This document shows positions 37,277 to 45,044 of a stretch of DNA of 64,000 nucleotides, one piece after another. The position numbers and the translations under genes are program-made. The stretch lies in IMG/VR virus record IMGVR_UViG_3300008114_000003, positions 1-64,000 of that record. One strand, written 5' to 3'. Below the pieces are notes generated by a model. It did no database searches, was not told the origin of the DNA, and saw only the letters and a program-made list of their open reading frames with translations. The DNA comes from a virus. Positions within the stretch are counted from its first letter, which is position 1. Each line of letters starts with the position of its first letter.

Positions 37277-37534
37277 ATGAAATTTATACTCGAATACAAA
37301 AAGTGGAAGCCTACTTATGAAGTAGGTGACATAGTATTAGTGGAATACTGGTACTTAAATGAAGATGATTGCTCACAATATTTAAATAAAGAATTACCAC
37401 TAACACCAGTCAAAATCACTGAAAAGTTATCTAAAGTTTCTTTTAAAGTTACACATAATATTCCTAATTCCAAAATTAAAAACGCTCCGGATGAGGTTAT
37501 AAAATCAACCGATATTATAGACTATCATCGTTAA
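37277..37534 (+). CDS. Hypothetical protein, 85 aa
   Basis: Starts MKFILEYKKWKPTYEVGDIV, with a possible short form of the capsid tag (ILE). EVGDIVLVEYWYL suggests a small SH3-like or KOW-like beta barrel. It overlaps the 3' end of the convergent peptidase gene by 20 bases. Function unknown. Confidence 0.65.
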   Translation: MKFILEYKKWKPTYEVGDIVLVEYWYLNEDDCSQYLNKELPLTPVKITEKLSKVSFKVTHNIPNSKIKNAPDEVIKSTDIIDYHR

Positions 37535-38729
37535 TATATTCTACAAGATAATGATAGAATTGTTTATCATTTTCATTATCCATATCTAAATATTGACCTT
37601 TGATAATAGCCAATTCCTCAACAGTTAACTTACCAGTAAATTTGCCTAAAATCCAACCGTAGTGAGATTTTGGTTTAGTAATATCAACTAGACCACTTCC
37701 GTTATCAAAGTACTCTTTTCCATTATTTTTTTGTAATGTTGTTGATCCAACCCAATTAGGACAAAATCCATCTTCATCGAAAACTAAATTATCATCCCCA
37801 TAATCATCGTGGTGATTATCATACCAATCATCATGGTAACCATAATCTTTTCTTTTATTTTTATTCTTTTTCTTTTTATTTCTTCTAGAATATCCATAAT
37901 CAACTCCGTGATAAGAGTCATGTGTACTATAAGATGATTTACTTGAACCATATGTCTTATAGTCAGAAACTTTTGGATCTCTTTTTGTTGGTAAGTTCTC
38001 CCAATCAATTTTTAAACAAGCTTTAGCCAGTCTTTCTAAGTGATTTATATCTTGACTTTCGGTTACAGTGTGTTCTTTGTAATAACCAACTGAAATATTT
38101 GTACATTCTGGAATAATATCAATAAACTCAGCAGAGTCAGTATAAACACCACCATCATCCTTACGATAATTCAAGTCAAATCCACTAGCATTCAATTCTG
38201 ATGCTAATTGGTCAGCAAAATCATCTGAACAACATCTTGACCAAGATTGGTGAGTGATAACAGAGAAAACATCACGTCTATCAAAAGAAATTATACGATC
38301 ATATTTACCTTGAAACTCACTAATTGATTTAGCAGCCAAACCAGAACCAATACAACCAACTTCTTCACCAATAAAGAAATAGTAAAGACCTGGGATATTG
38401 TGTTTCATCATATACAACATAACAGTTGTACCCGCTTTATCATCAGCACCTAATACAGTAGAACCATCGGTTTTGATAATATCACCATCAAAAACGTGAT
38501 TTACTTTACTTGCTGTTTTTGTAGCCGTATCTAAGTGAGAAGCAAAAATAGTTCTTGATTCACCTATCTGATAGTAATAGTTACCATGAACATCTTTTTG
38601 TAAGTCTTTTGGAAAAAGACCAATCTTCTTCATATCAGCAACTAAAGTATCTTCTAGTCCATAAGGATATGTTCTCGAAGTAAGATTTAAGAAGGTATTT
38701 AAAATAAAGTTTTCTTTTGACTTGCTCAT
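37515..38729 (-). CDS. Zinc metallopeptidase of M20/M28/M42 type
   Basis: 404 residues. The co-catalytic zinc motifs are present: FASHLDT near residue 65, TVLGADDKAGTT near 92, FFIGEEVGCIGSG near 117, TDSAEFID near 190 and GYYKEHTVTESQDI near 207. This should be a cytoplasmic amino- or tripeptidase. After residue 245 comes a low-complexity linker with a K/N run and an H/D/Y-rich stretch, then a 90-residue C-terminal domain (SHYGWILGKFTGKLTVEELA) not part of the peptidase. A TATATTTG promoter element lies 19 bases upstream, with TTTG 19 bases further. Confidence 0.85.
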   Translation of the reverse strand: MSKSKENFILNTFLNLTSRTYPYGLEDTLVADMKKIGLFPKDLQKDVHGNYYYQIGESRTIFASHLDTATKTASKVNHVFDGDIIKTDGSTVLGADDKAGTTVMLYMMKHNIPGLYYFFIGEEVGCIGSGLAAKSISEFQGKYDRIISFDRRDVFSVITHQSWSRCCSDDFADQLASELNASGFDLNYRKDDGGVYTDSAEFIDIIPECTNISVGYYKEHTVTESQDINHLERLAKACLKIDWENLPTKRDPKVSDYKTYGSSKSSYSTHDSYHGVDYGYSRRNKKKKNKNKRKDYGYHDDWYDNHHDDYGDDNLVFDEDGFCPNWVGSTTLQKNNGKEYFDNGSGLVDITKPKSHYGWILGKFTGKLTVEELAIIKGQYLDMDNENDKQFYHYLVEYINDDSL

Positions 38730-38747
38730 CTTTCTTAATTTGTTTTA

Positions 38748-38755
38748 CAAATATA
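38748..38755 (-). promoter_or_regulatory. Bacteroidota-type promoter (TATATTTG, -33 TTTG at 38775-38778)
   Basis: Reverse complement CAAATATA at 38748-38755, with CAAA at 38775-38778 giving a 19-base spacer, the expected -33/-7 arrangement. Drives the metallopeptidase. Confidence 0.7.
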
Positions 38756-38792
38756 CAAACAATTTAGAATAATTCAAAATAAAAACATAAAA

Positions 38793-38804
38793 ATTAATAT
38801 ATAC
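38793..38804 (+). promoter_or_regulatory. ATTAATATATAC element, short spacing
   Basis: Lies 3 bases before the ATG at 38808. Confidence 0.45.
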
Positions 38805-38807
38805 ATT

Positions 38808-39284
38808 ATGGTTTACAACGTAACAGGTGATTTTCAAAATGATGATGTTTTTACATTTACTACCGACTTAGGTGGTGAATATAGAATTGTTTTGAAAGAT
38901 GGTGGTGAATATAGATTTGTTGAAATATCAATAGTATCATCACATAAATATAATGAAGAGACATTTTCTACATATAATACCATTAAAACTATTTTATATA
39001 GAAGCAAATTTAATAAATTTATTTTAACTATAAATACTGGAGATATTTATTATAGAAGAAGAATATTAGAAATATACAAAAGATGGTTAGACCAATTTGA
39101 TATGGTTGTGGTTGAAAATCCACATTTACCACCAATGGGTCGAGATCATTACAATACAGTTTTAGATATAACTCAAGTTTTTTTAACTAAAAAGAAAAAT
39201 ATAAAAGTTAAAAAGTATTGTCCAAATTGTGGATCAGAGAATAATGATTATAAATTCTGTCCAAGTTGTGGTACAAAATTGTAA
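38808..39284 (+). CDS. Protein with C-terminal zinc ribbon, 158 aa
   Basis: The N-terminal 125 residues are alpha/beta (LGGEYRIVLKDGGEYRFVEI) with no family I recognise. The C-terminus is a clear zinc ribbon: CPNCGSENNDYKFCPSCGTK, four cysteines in CxxC pairs. It could bind nucleic acid or a partner protein. A 21-residue ORF, and then the SHOCT protein, follow on the same strand. Confidence 0.75.
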   Translation: MVYNVTGDFQNDDVFTFTTDLGGEYRIVLKDGGEYRFVEISIVSSHKYNEETFSTYNTIKTILYRSKFNKFILTINTGDIYYRRRILEIYKRWLDQFDMVVVENPHLPPMGRDHYNTVLDITQVFLTKKKNIKVKKYCPNCGSENNDYKFCPSCGTKL

Positions 39285-39328
39285 ACAAAGAAGATATTTA
39301 ATTATATATAAACAAAGTTCTTAAACTT

Positions 39329-39394
39329 ATGTCAGGTAATTCCGGGTTACCTCTGAAATTTAGAAATGAATTGAGATATAAGTTAAAAAAATAA
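39329..39394 (+). CDS. Candidate 21-residue micro-protein
   Basis: ATG at 39329 to TAA at 39394, reading MSGNSGLPLKFRNELRYKLK and a final K. It fills an otherwise empty 119-base gap, follows an AT-rich TTATATATAAAC stretch, and is strongly basic and not low-complexity. It may be a real small gene, but there is no independent support. Confidence 0.35.
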   Translation: MSGNSGLPLKFRNELRYKLKK

Positions 39395-39403
39395 AGAATA
39401 AAA

Positions 39404-40369
39404 ATGGCAAAAATTGCAAACAACCACGTTTCTAAGCCAAGTGCTTGGGTCGTAAATTCTACTGATAGAGGTAGAAAATCTATTAAAAACGGAAAAGTTT
39501 ATCTAAAAGATTCCGAAGAATTCCAAATCGAATTATATAATCCACTTACAGACTGTGTCTTAGCTGATATTAAGTTAAATGGTAATTCAATTTCAAAAAC
39601 TGGATTGGTTTTAAAACCAGGTCAAAGATTTTATCTTGATTGTTTTATTGATGATAAAAAGAAATTTATTTTTTCAACTTATGAAGTTGACGCTTCATTA
39701 GAATCGATAAACGCTACTCAAAATAACGGTAAATTAGAAGTTTTCTTTTATAAAGAATCTGTTGTTTCTATTAAAAATTGGAGAGATAGATTTAATACAG
39801 TTATAATTGAAAGATACTATCCTACATATCCAACATACCCAAACACTTGGATAACTTACGGAAGTGGAACATTAAGTGGGAATACAACTGGTGGTTATTA
39901 CACAAATAATATTATTGGTACAAACACAAGTGGTAGTACAACAACTACTTCATATAATTCTACCAATGCAACATATACAACTGGTGTGGATTTATCAAAT
40001 TGTATTGGTTCTTTATCTTCTGGTCATAAGATTAACACTTCATTTGAAACCGGTAGAGTTGAAAAGGGATCATCATCTTCACAAAAGTTCTCTGAGATTG
40101 ATATGGACTTTGATACATATCATATTTCATCAACTATTTTACAATTATTACCTGAGAGTGTTAAACCAGTATCAACATCTGATATAAAAAAAGAACCATT
40201 GAAAAATAAAGTAAATGAAACTGAGTTGAAAAAAGAATGGGATAAAATAAAAGAGATTGATGGTATCTTAGATTTAATTAAGAAATTAGATGATTTACAC
40301 AAAGCCGGTGTTTTAACCGATGAAGAGTTTTCGGAAAAGAAAAAAGAATTATTATCAAAGATATGTTAG
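39404..40369 (+). CDS. SHOCT-domain protein, 321 aa
   Basis: The N-terminal 125 residues form a beta-rich domain (FQIELYNPLTDCVLADIKLN, GLVLKPGQRFYLDCFI), then a S/T/G/Y/N-rich linker (about 145-200), then a C-terminal SHOCT helix pair (LDDLHKAGVLTDEEFSEKKK), a short domain usually found at protein termini and thought to mediate oligomerisation. Overlaps the next gene by 7 bases. Role unknown. Confidence 0.75.
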   Translation: MAKIANNHVSKPSAWVVNSTDRGRKSIKNGKVYLKDSEEFQIELYNPLTDCVLADIKLNGNSISKTGLVLKPGQRFYLDCFIDDKKKFIFSTYEVDASLESINATQNNGKLEVFFYKESVVSIKNWRDRFNTVIIERYYPTYPTYPNTWITYGSGTLSGNTTGGYYTNNIIGTNTSGSTTTTSYNSTNATYTTGVDLSNCIGSLSSGHKINTSFETGRVEKGSSSSQKFSEIDMDFDTYHISSTILQLLPESVKPVSTSDIKKEPLKNKVNETELKKEWDKIKEIDGILDLIKKLDDLHKAGVLTDEEFSEKKKELLSKIC

Positions 40370-40695
40370 AACAGAATGAATTAAATTTAGATAACCCAAT
40401 ATTCACCTATTATGTTAATATTGGTGGCATGTCTCGACAAAGAGCAGAGGAGACATTATCAGAAATAGCAAAATCGTTTAATTATCAAAATGTAACTATT
40501 TGGTTTGTACCAATCCAACAAGGTGATTCTAGAATTGATTGCGTTTATGATGGTCGTATTAGAGAAAGAAGTGAAGAACTAAAATCACTAATAGAAGAAT
40601 TAAATGAGAAAGTTGACATTCTATCAAGAACCAATTCATTTGAGGACTTTAAAATTGAAGTCAGAGATTGGAGATTGAAAAATCTATTTAAATAA
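40363..40695 (+). CDS. Hypothetical protein with shared C-terminal motif, 110 aa
   Basis: Alpha/beta protein: IFTYYVNIGGMSRQRAEETL, then NVTIWFVPIQQGDSRIDCVY (a beta strand pair), then a helix. It ends VRDWRLKNLFK, matching the RDxxLKxL C-terminal motif of the 52-kb cluster. Here the end is not an overlap with another start codon, which supports selection on the peptide. Followed by a bidirectional terminator. Confidence 0.7.
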   Translation: MLEQNELNLDNPIFTYYVNIGGMSRQRAEETLSEIAKSFNYQNVTIWFVPIQQGDSRIDCVYDGRIRERSEELKSLIEELNEKVDILSRTNSFEDFKIEVRDWRLKNLFK

Positions 40696-40723
40696 AAAAA
40701 GAGACCTTTCAGTCTCTTTTTTA
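40693..40723. terminator. Bidirectional terminator
   Basis: AAAAGAGAC then CTTTCA loop then GTCTCTTTT, with A and T runs, between convergent genes. Confidence 0.8.
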
Positions 40724-42319
40724 TATCATTGTTTTTAATGCTTTGAAGAATTCCATTGAATCTTCATAATTCACACCATCAAAATTAAATGTGTGTAATT
40801 CATCTCTATTTACTCCCGCAAATGTTCTAATATAGTTTAAATCATTATAACTAATATCAGTTTCAATTGTTCTTTTAATATTATCAAGATTTCTATTTAA
40901 TATTTTAAGTGAGTAAAGACTCATAAATTCACTTGATTTAATTTTATTTTTAAAAACTGAACCAACTTCAATGATTTGTTTTATCAAATCACCAAATCTA
41001 CTATCCAATTCTGAAACTAATTTTATTTTAGAATCAATTTCAGTGTTAAACTTACTTTTTAATGACTTATAACTATTCAAATATGATTCAATATTTTTAA
41101 ATCCACTTTTTATATAATTCTCATCTCTATTTTCTTTTATATAAATGACCAGGTTTCTTATTGATGATATCAAACTCAAAAAGTCGTAATAAGTTCTATC
41201 CTGGAGAATTATATTTAATATAAAATAATCAGATAATAAATTACTGAAGAAATCATTTAATTTACTAAAATCAACACCTTCTATTGATATACCAGATCTT
41301 TTAAATGCTAAGTCTGTATATCTTTTGATATTAATTTCTTTTAATTCCTCATTGGATAAACCATGTGGTCCTCCAATAATACCAGATTTCAATTCTGTTC
41401 TTTTATCTTTAATATCTTTTATTGATTTTGTTTTTAAATCAACTAATTCTATATAGATTCCAAAGTCAGCATCATTTATAATATCTTTCATACTACCAGA
41501 AGATGATAAATAATCACCACTTACTTTTAGATTAAAATTATCAGGATTTGATTTATCAACTTCAACACCCTCCTTTCCATATGAGAGTGGTTTATCAGAA
41601 GGTGTATATAAACTTAAATAATAATGGTCACCAAAACACGTAGTTGGATTACCTATACCCCAGCTATAACTACCATATTGATTCCACTCCCTACTATCAT
41701 CATCTGTTGATCCATCAGCCTCCTCATTATCATGTATAATAAAGATTTTTCTATCTCTTTCTCTTTTCCAAATAGTACCAAATGTCATCGGACCTGTCCA
41801 ATCTGTTGCTTCATCATTATGAACTAAGTCTCTATCTTCACTAAACGGCATATCATATAAAAATGCAATTACTTTATCACCTCTATTCAATTGATTATAA
41901 TTATCAACCGTTTTTTCAACAGAAGTTAAGTTACCAGTTTTTGGAATATTTGAAAAATAACCATTTCTAACACGTTCTAATAATTCATCCGGAATTTCAT
42001 TACCCTCTGATAATGAAATAAGTTTGTTTCCGACACCCGAATAACCAACATAACTTCCATCACGATTAAACCAGAATTTTAATCCTGAAATATTACTATC
42101 TCCCTTTGGGGAAATTTTCCAAATTTTAATTTTAGAACCATATTCAACATTTTGATCTGGTATATCACTAATAGGAATATCTAAATTTGAAAAAACTTTT
42201 AATAGGTCTGATTTAAATTTGGATAAACTCGAATTACTTATATTCTCAGACTTTAAATACTTAATCATCTTGTTTAAGATGTCTGATGAAAAAGCTTCAT
42301 ATAATTTAATATACTTCAT
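40721..42319 (-). CDS. Tagged paralogue family member 1, 532 aa
   Basis: Starts MKYIKLYEAFSSDILNKMIK, a capsid-targeting-like tag with a candidate cut after LYE. It shares three blocks with the genes at 55066, 56706 and 59500: an N-terminal LKFWFNRDGSYVG strand, a central domain core KIFIIHDNEEADGS...YGSYSWGIGN, and a block DADFGIYIELVDL...LKSGIIGG...LSNEELKEINIKRY. A helical C-terminal half follows. No known enzymatic motif. If the tag works like T4 CTS, the protein is packaged and injected. A TTTAATATATAA element is 3 bases upstream. Confidence 0.8.
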   Translation of the reverse strand: MKYIKLYEAFSSDILNKMIKYLKSENISNSSLSKFKSDLLKVFSNLDIPISDIPDQNVEYGSKIKIWKISPKGDSNISGLKFWFNRDGSYVGYSGVGNKLISLSEGNEIPDELLERVRNGYFSNIPKTGNLTSVEKTVDNYNQLNRGDKVIAFLYDMPFSEDRDLVHNDEATDWTGPMTFGTIWKRERDRKIFIIHDNEEADGSTDDDSREWNQYGSYSWGIGNPTTCFGDHYYLSLYTPSDKPLSYGKEGVEVDKSNPDNFNLKVSGDYLSSSGSMKDIINDADFGIYIELVDLKTKSIKDIKDKRTELKSGIIGGPHGLSNEELKEINIKRYTDLAFKRSGISIEGVDFSKLNDFFSNLLSDYFILNIILQDRTYYDFLSLISSIRNLVIYIKENRDENYIKSGFKNIESYLNSYKSLKSKFNTEIDSKIKLVSELDSRFGDLIKQIIEVGSVFKNKIKSSEFMSLYSLKILNRNLDNIKRTIETDISYNDLNYIRTFAGVNRDELHTFNFDGVNYEDSMEFFKALKTMI

Positions 42320-42322
42320 ATC

Positions 42323-42334
42323 TTATATATTAAA
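42323..42334 (-). promoter_or_regulatory. TTTAATATATAA element, short spacing
   Basis: Minus strand, 3 bases before the tagged 532-residue gene. Confidence 0.5.
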
Positions 42335-42352
42335 TTATTTTTATAAAAATAA

Positions 42353-42380
42353 AAAAAACTCACTCTAATGAGTGAGTTTT
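42353..42380 (-). terminator. Terminator
   Basis: AACTCACTC (42357-42365), TAAT loop, GAGTGAGTT (42370-42378), with T run on the minus strand. Ends the I78-like gene. Confidence 0.8.
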
Positions 42381-42384
42381 TTTA

Positions 42385-42606
42385 TTAACCTCCATAAACA
42401 TCAATAACTAAACCTCCTCTAACTCGAAAATTTAATCTATTTGTTTTGTTATCTAAAGCGTCAACCATAATAGAATTACCATCGGTTTCAGTAACTCTTA
42501 CTATATACCCTCCTTCTTCAGCATATTTAGTAGCTTCTTCCAAAGTTTTACCTTTATATTCTGAAACTGAATATAATCCATTATTTCTCAATCTACTTTC
42601 AAACAT
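42385..42606 (-). CDS. Peptidase inhibitor I78-like protein
   Basis: 73 residues. GKTLEEATKYAEEGGYIVRV then ASN-rich turn and TNRLNFRVRGGLVIDVYGG match the I78 inhibitor family pattern (helix, vRV strand, then RLNv-v-x-x-g-x-I-x-x-v-x-x-G). It would bind and block a serine peptidase or other protease. No signal peptide, so it would act in the cytoplasm. Terminator directly downstream; the Nudix gene lies just upstream on the same strand. Confidence 0.7.
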   Translation of the reverse strand: MFESRLRNNGLYSVSEYKGKTLEEATKYAEEGGYIVRVTETDGNSIMVDALDNKTNRLNFRVRGGLVIDVYGG

Positions 42607-42635
42607 AATAATCTTTTATTTTTTATATAAAATAT

Positions 42636-43202
42636 TTATTTTAAGTTTAAATATTCTTTAACTTTTAATAACATATAATCTGTAAAAATATCAGATGCGT
42701 TAAGAGAATCTAAATATTTAATATCAACTTTGACTGCCTTACTCATAGCCTCTGCTTTAGAACCATCACCTTTAGCAATCACTTCATGATAATCTCTTTC
42801 ATTAAGTGGTAAAATAAATGGATAAAATTTAGCTGTTTGACCTTTACTCGCGAAAAGTGGTCTCAATTCCTCTGGTGAATAATCTTCTCTAACTACAATA
42901 CCAGCTTCTTCTTCCAATTCTCTAAAAAGAGCTGTAAGTGGATCTTCTCCTTTTTCAATACCACCAGCAACTAAAGTTAAGTGATATTCAGTACCTTCAA
43001 CATATTTATATGTTGGTACATATTCATATCTCAGAATAATTTGATTTGTTTCAATTAAAATTGGAATACAGATGATAGCATCACCACCTTTTACAATACT
43101 CCAATCTTCATACTTAATTATTTTAAATTTATCACCATCAAAAACTACATCATCTTTTGGTTCGGAATTAGTCTTTGGTTTTAATCTCGAAAATTTCTCC
43201 AT
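42636..43202 (-). CDS. Nudix hydrolase, ADP-ribose pyrophosphatase-like
   Basis: 188 residues. The Nudix box is complete: GGIEKGEDPLTALF then RELEEEAGI (G-x5-E-x7-REUxEExGU). Overall order (N-terminal beta wing, AGG-type strand LVAGGIEKG, SKGQTAKFYPFIL insertion, C-terminal helix) resembles ADP-ribose or NDP-sugar pyrophosphatases. The likely reaction is hydrolysis of a nucleoside diphosphate-X bond. It may process ADP-ribose-type products, for example those of the sirtuin, but the substrate is not shown. Upstream TTTAATATATAA at 20 bases. Confidence 0.88.
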   Translation of the reverse strand: MEKFSRLKPKTNSEPKDDVVFDGDKFKIIKYEDWSIVKGGDAIICIPILIETNQIILRYEYVPTYKYVEGTEYHLTLVAGGIEKGEDPLTALFRELEEEAGIVVREDYSPEELRPLFASKGQTAKFYPFILPLNERDYHEVIAKGDGSKAEAMSKAVKVDIKYLDSLNASDIFTDYMLLKVKEYLNLK

Positions 43203-43222
43203 TTTAATTATATACTATTTTC

Positions 43223-43234
43223 TTATATATTAAA
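43223..43234 (-). promoter_or_regulatory. TTTAATATATAA element, long spacing
   Basis: Minus strand, 20 bases before the Nudix gene start. Confidence 0.5.
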
Positions 43235-43299
43235 AAATGAGTATTGGTTTACTATAATTTCATTTAATAACGAAGTAGTCAAAATTAAATATATAATAT

Positions 43300-44055
43300 A
43301 TGAAAAAATGTAAAAAATGTGGAGAATATAAAGATCTGATAAACTTTAATAAATTAAAGATATCAAATGATGGATTAAGAACTCAATGTAAAGATTGTGA
43401 AAGAGAATATAGAATTAAAAATAGAGATAAAATGAAAAAATATCTCAATAATTATTATAAAGAAAATAAATATGATTTACTTGAAAAGTATAAAGAAAAG
43501 TACGAGTCAAATAAAGAAGAAATTAATGAAAGACGAAGGAATAGATATAATACAGATCAAGAACTTAGAGATAAAATTTCAAATGCTGGTAGAAAATATA
43601 GAAAGAATAATTCAGAAAAGGTAAAAATATCTAAACGGAGATACTATGAAGAGAATAAAGATTATATTAGAAATTGGAAAAAGAAATACTATGAATCCAT
43701 TAAAGATCTACCAGAACATAAAGAAAAACACAGAAAGTATATTTATAATTGGTCAAGTAAAAATCCACATATAGTAGCTTGGAGAAACTCACTACGTAGG
43801 GTACTATACTATTTTAATATTAAAAAATCAGAGAGTACTATTGATATATTAGGATACTCATCGAAAGAATTTAGAGATAATATTGAAAGTAAATTTTTAG
43901 AAGGCATGTCTTGGGATAATTGGGGTGAATGGCATATTGATCATATAATACCAGTTAGTAAATTTGATAAAGAAACACCACCATCAATAGTCAATTCTTT
44001 ATCAAATCTACAACCATTATGGGCAATTGATAACTATAAAAAAAGTAATAATTAA
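43300..44055 (+). CDS. HNH homing endonuclease with zinc-finger N-terminus
   Basis: 251 residues. CKKCGEYKDLINF and CKDCEREYRIKNRDKM form an N-terminal zinc finger, followed by a long K/E/Y/N-rich helical region and a C-terminal HNH domain: MSWDNWGEWHIDHIIPVSKF, then SNLQPLWAIDNYKKS. It is the only plus-strand gene among minus-strand neighbours and has its own ATTAAATATATAA element 3 bases upstream, typical of a free-standing homing gene. It is the same type as the gene at 61694. Confidence 0.88.
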   Translation: MKKCKKCGEYKDLINFNKLKISNDGLRTQCKDCEREYRIKNRDKMKKYLNNYYKENKYDLLEKYKEKYESNKEEINERRRNRYNTDQELRDKISNAGRKYRKNNSEKVKISKRRYYEENKDYIRNWKKKYYESIKDLPEHKEKHRKYIYNWSSKNPHIVAWRNSLRRVLYYFNIKKSESTIDILGYSSKEFRDNIESKFLEGMSWDNWGEWHIDHIIPVSKFDKETPPSIVNSLSNLQPLWAIDNYKKSNN

Positions 44056-44690
44056 AATTTATAGTTTTTAGTAGTCACTCTACATTTAATTTGACTACGT
44101 GAATTGTTTTTTGGAGTGTTTCCTATTTCTAATCTAGAATTCTTTCTTTTCAACACAAGACCCTCTAAAAGTTCGTTATTGTATGTTAGTTTATCAAACA
44201 ACACACTAAAATTATTTTCATATGATTTAACACGATAAACATTATCTGAAATTGAATAAAGATATTCTTTTTCTGATTCGTTTTGACCAAACATTTCATC
44301 TAACAATTTAATTCGCTGTTCAAATGTTTTACCAATTAAATAATCACCATCATTAACCAAAATATCAAACAAAATCAATTTATGATTAAATGATTTTCTG
44401 TTTTCATCTTGTTTATTCTTGTTTAAGTATTCACCATTTAATACAGTCCATCCACCAGTACCTTTATATAAATTGAGTACTTCTTCATCTTTAATTTCAA
44501 ATCTAGTAAGTCTATCATTATGTCTATTCATCTTATAAACAACTTCACCATTTGTGAAGATAAGACAGTTTGAACCATTTAATTTTGGTTGAGCAACCAT
44601 CGAACCATTATCATGATAATAAAGTTCAGAACTAGGAATTGCGTTCTCTGGACGAGGCGGGTATAAGTATCTAAATGTTGCGTATTTCAT
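44052..44690 (-). CDS. ATP-dependent RNA-ligase-like nucleotidyltransferase
   Basis: 212 residues. Covalent nucleotidyltransferase motifs: I as QPKLNGSNCLIF (KxNG instead of KxDG), III as LNGEYLNK, IIIa as LILFDILV, IV as LEGLVLKR and V as SQIKCRV. It is a compact ligase core without obvious extra domains, so it is more like a small RNA or DNA ligase of Rnl2 type. It may mend nicked RNA, for instance tRNA; a tRNA gene lies just upstream on the same strand. A TATATTTG promoter is 16 bases upstream. Confidence 0.8.
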   Translation of the reverse strand: MKYATFRYLYPPRPENAIPSSELYYHDNGSMVAQPKLNGSNCLIFTNGEVVYKMNRHNDRLTRFEIKDEEVLNLYKGTGGWTVLNGEYLNKNKQDENRKSFNHKLILFDILVNDGDYLIGKTFEQRIKLLDEMFGQNESEKEYLYSISDNVYRVKSYENNFSVLFDKLTYNNELLEGLVLKRKNSRLEIGNTPKNNSRSQIKCRVTTKNYKF

Positions 44691-44705
44691 AATGATTATT
44701 TTTTA

Positions 44706-44713
44706 CAAATATA
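44706..44713 (-). promoter_or_regulatory. Bacteroidota-type -7 element TATATTTG
   Basis: CAAATATA on the plus strand, 16 bases before the RNA-ligase-like gene, just beyond the tRNA terminator. Confidence 0.6.
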
Positions 44714-44749
44714 ATAAAAAAATCCACACCAAAAAAATTAGTGTGGATT
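44714..44749 (-). terminator. Terminator after tRNA
   Basis: AATCCACAC (44721-44729) and GTGTGGATT (44741-44749) form a 9-bp stem; read on the minus strand it is followed by a run of T. It separates the tRNA from the ligase gene. Confidence 0.75.
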
Positions 44750-44754
44750 ATTTG

Positions 44755-44827
44755 AGGTTGAGGATTGGATTCGAACCAACGTGCTTGCCTTTGCGGGGCA
44801 ATCTCTAACCACTCGATACACTCAACC
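44755..44827 (-). tRNA. tRNA, probably Cys (GCA), atypical
   Basis: Minus strand. Acceptor GGTTGAG pairs with CTCAACC, discriminator T (U73, a cysteine identity base). Anticodon arm TTGCC-CCGCAAA-GGCAA gives anticodon GCA; T arm GTTGG-TTCGAAT-CCAAT. The D region (GAGTGGTTA) is typical, but its stem pairs poorly. There is one extra base on either side of the acceptor stem and C at position 33 instead of U. No encoded CCA. A real but divergent tRNA is most likely; a covariance-model search would settle identity. Confidence 0.65.
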
Positions 44828-44828
44828 A

Positions 44829-45011
44829 TTAAAAAGGTAAATCATTGAAATCTTCATCAGAAATAGTTTGAACACTATTCGGATTTAGTTGTTCCATATA
44901 CAATTTATTTTTATGATCTTCCATCAATCTTAAAAAATCATTATATTGATTGATATCCAAAGTTGTATTTTCAATCATATCATAAACTATACTATCTACT
45001 GAACCATTCAT
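44829..45011 (-). CDS. Small acidic hypothetical protein, 60 aa
   Basis: A short helical acidic protein (MNGSVDSIVYDMIENTTLDI to TISDEDFNDLPF). It sits directly upstream of the tRNA on the same strand, with TATATTTG 21 bases before the start, so it probably shares a transcript with the tRNA. Function unknown. Confidence 0.6.
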   Translation of the reverse strand: MNGSVDSIVYDMIENTTLDINQYNDFLRLMEDHKNKLYMEQLNPNSVQTISDEDFNDLPF

Positions 45012-45031
45012 AACTTATCTCTTTTGTTTTA

Positions 45032-45039
45032 CAAATATA
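45032..45039 (-). promoter_or_regulatory. Bacteroidota-type -7 element TATATTTG
   Basis: CAAATATA on the plus strand, 21 bases upstream of the 60-residue gene and its tRNA. Confidence 0.55.
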
Positions 45040-45044
45040 AGGAA

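Noticed and set aside
42446-42661. Plus-strand ORF opposite the I78-like gene
   Set aside because: Antisense shadow; the minus-strand gene has a family match and a terminator.
44714-44749. Second tRNA or small RNA beside the tRNA
   Set aside because: It is a simple 9-bp hairpin followed by T residues, so a terminator.
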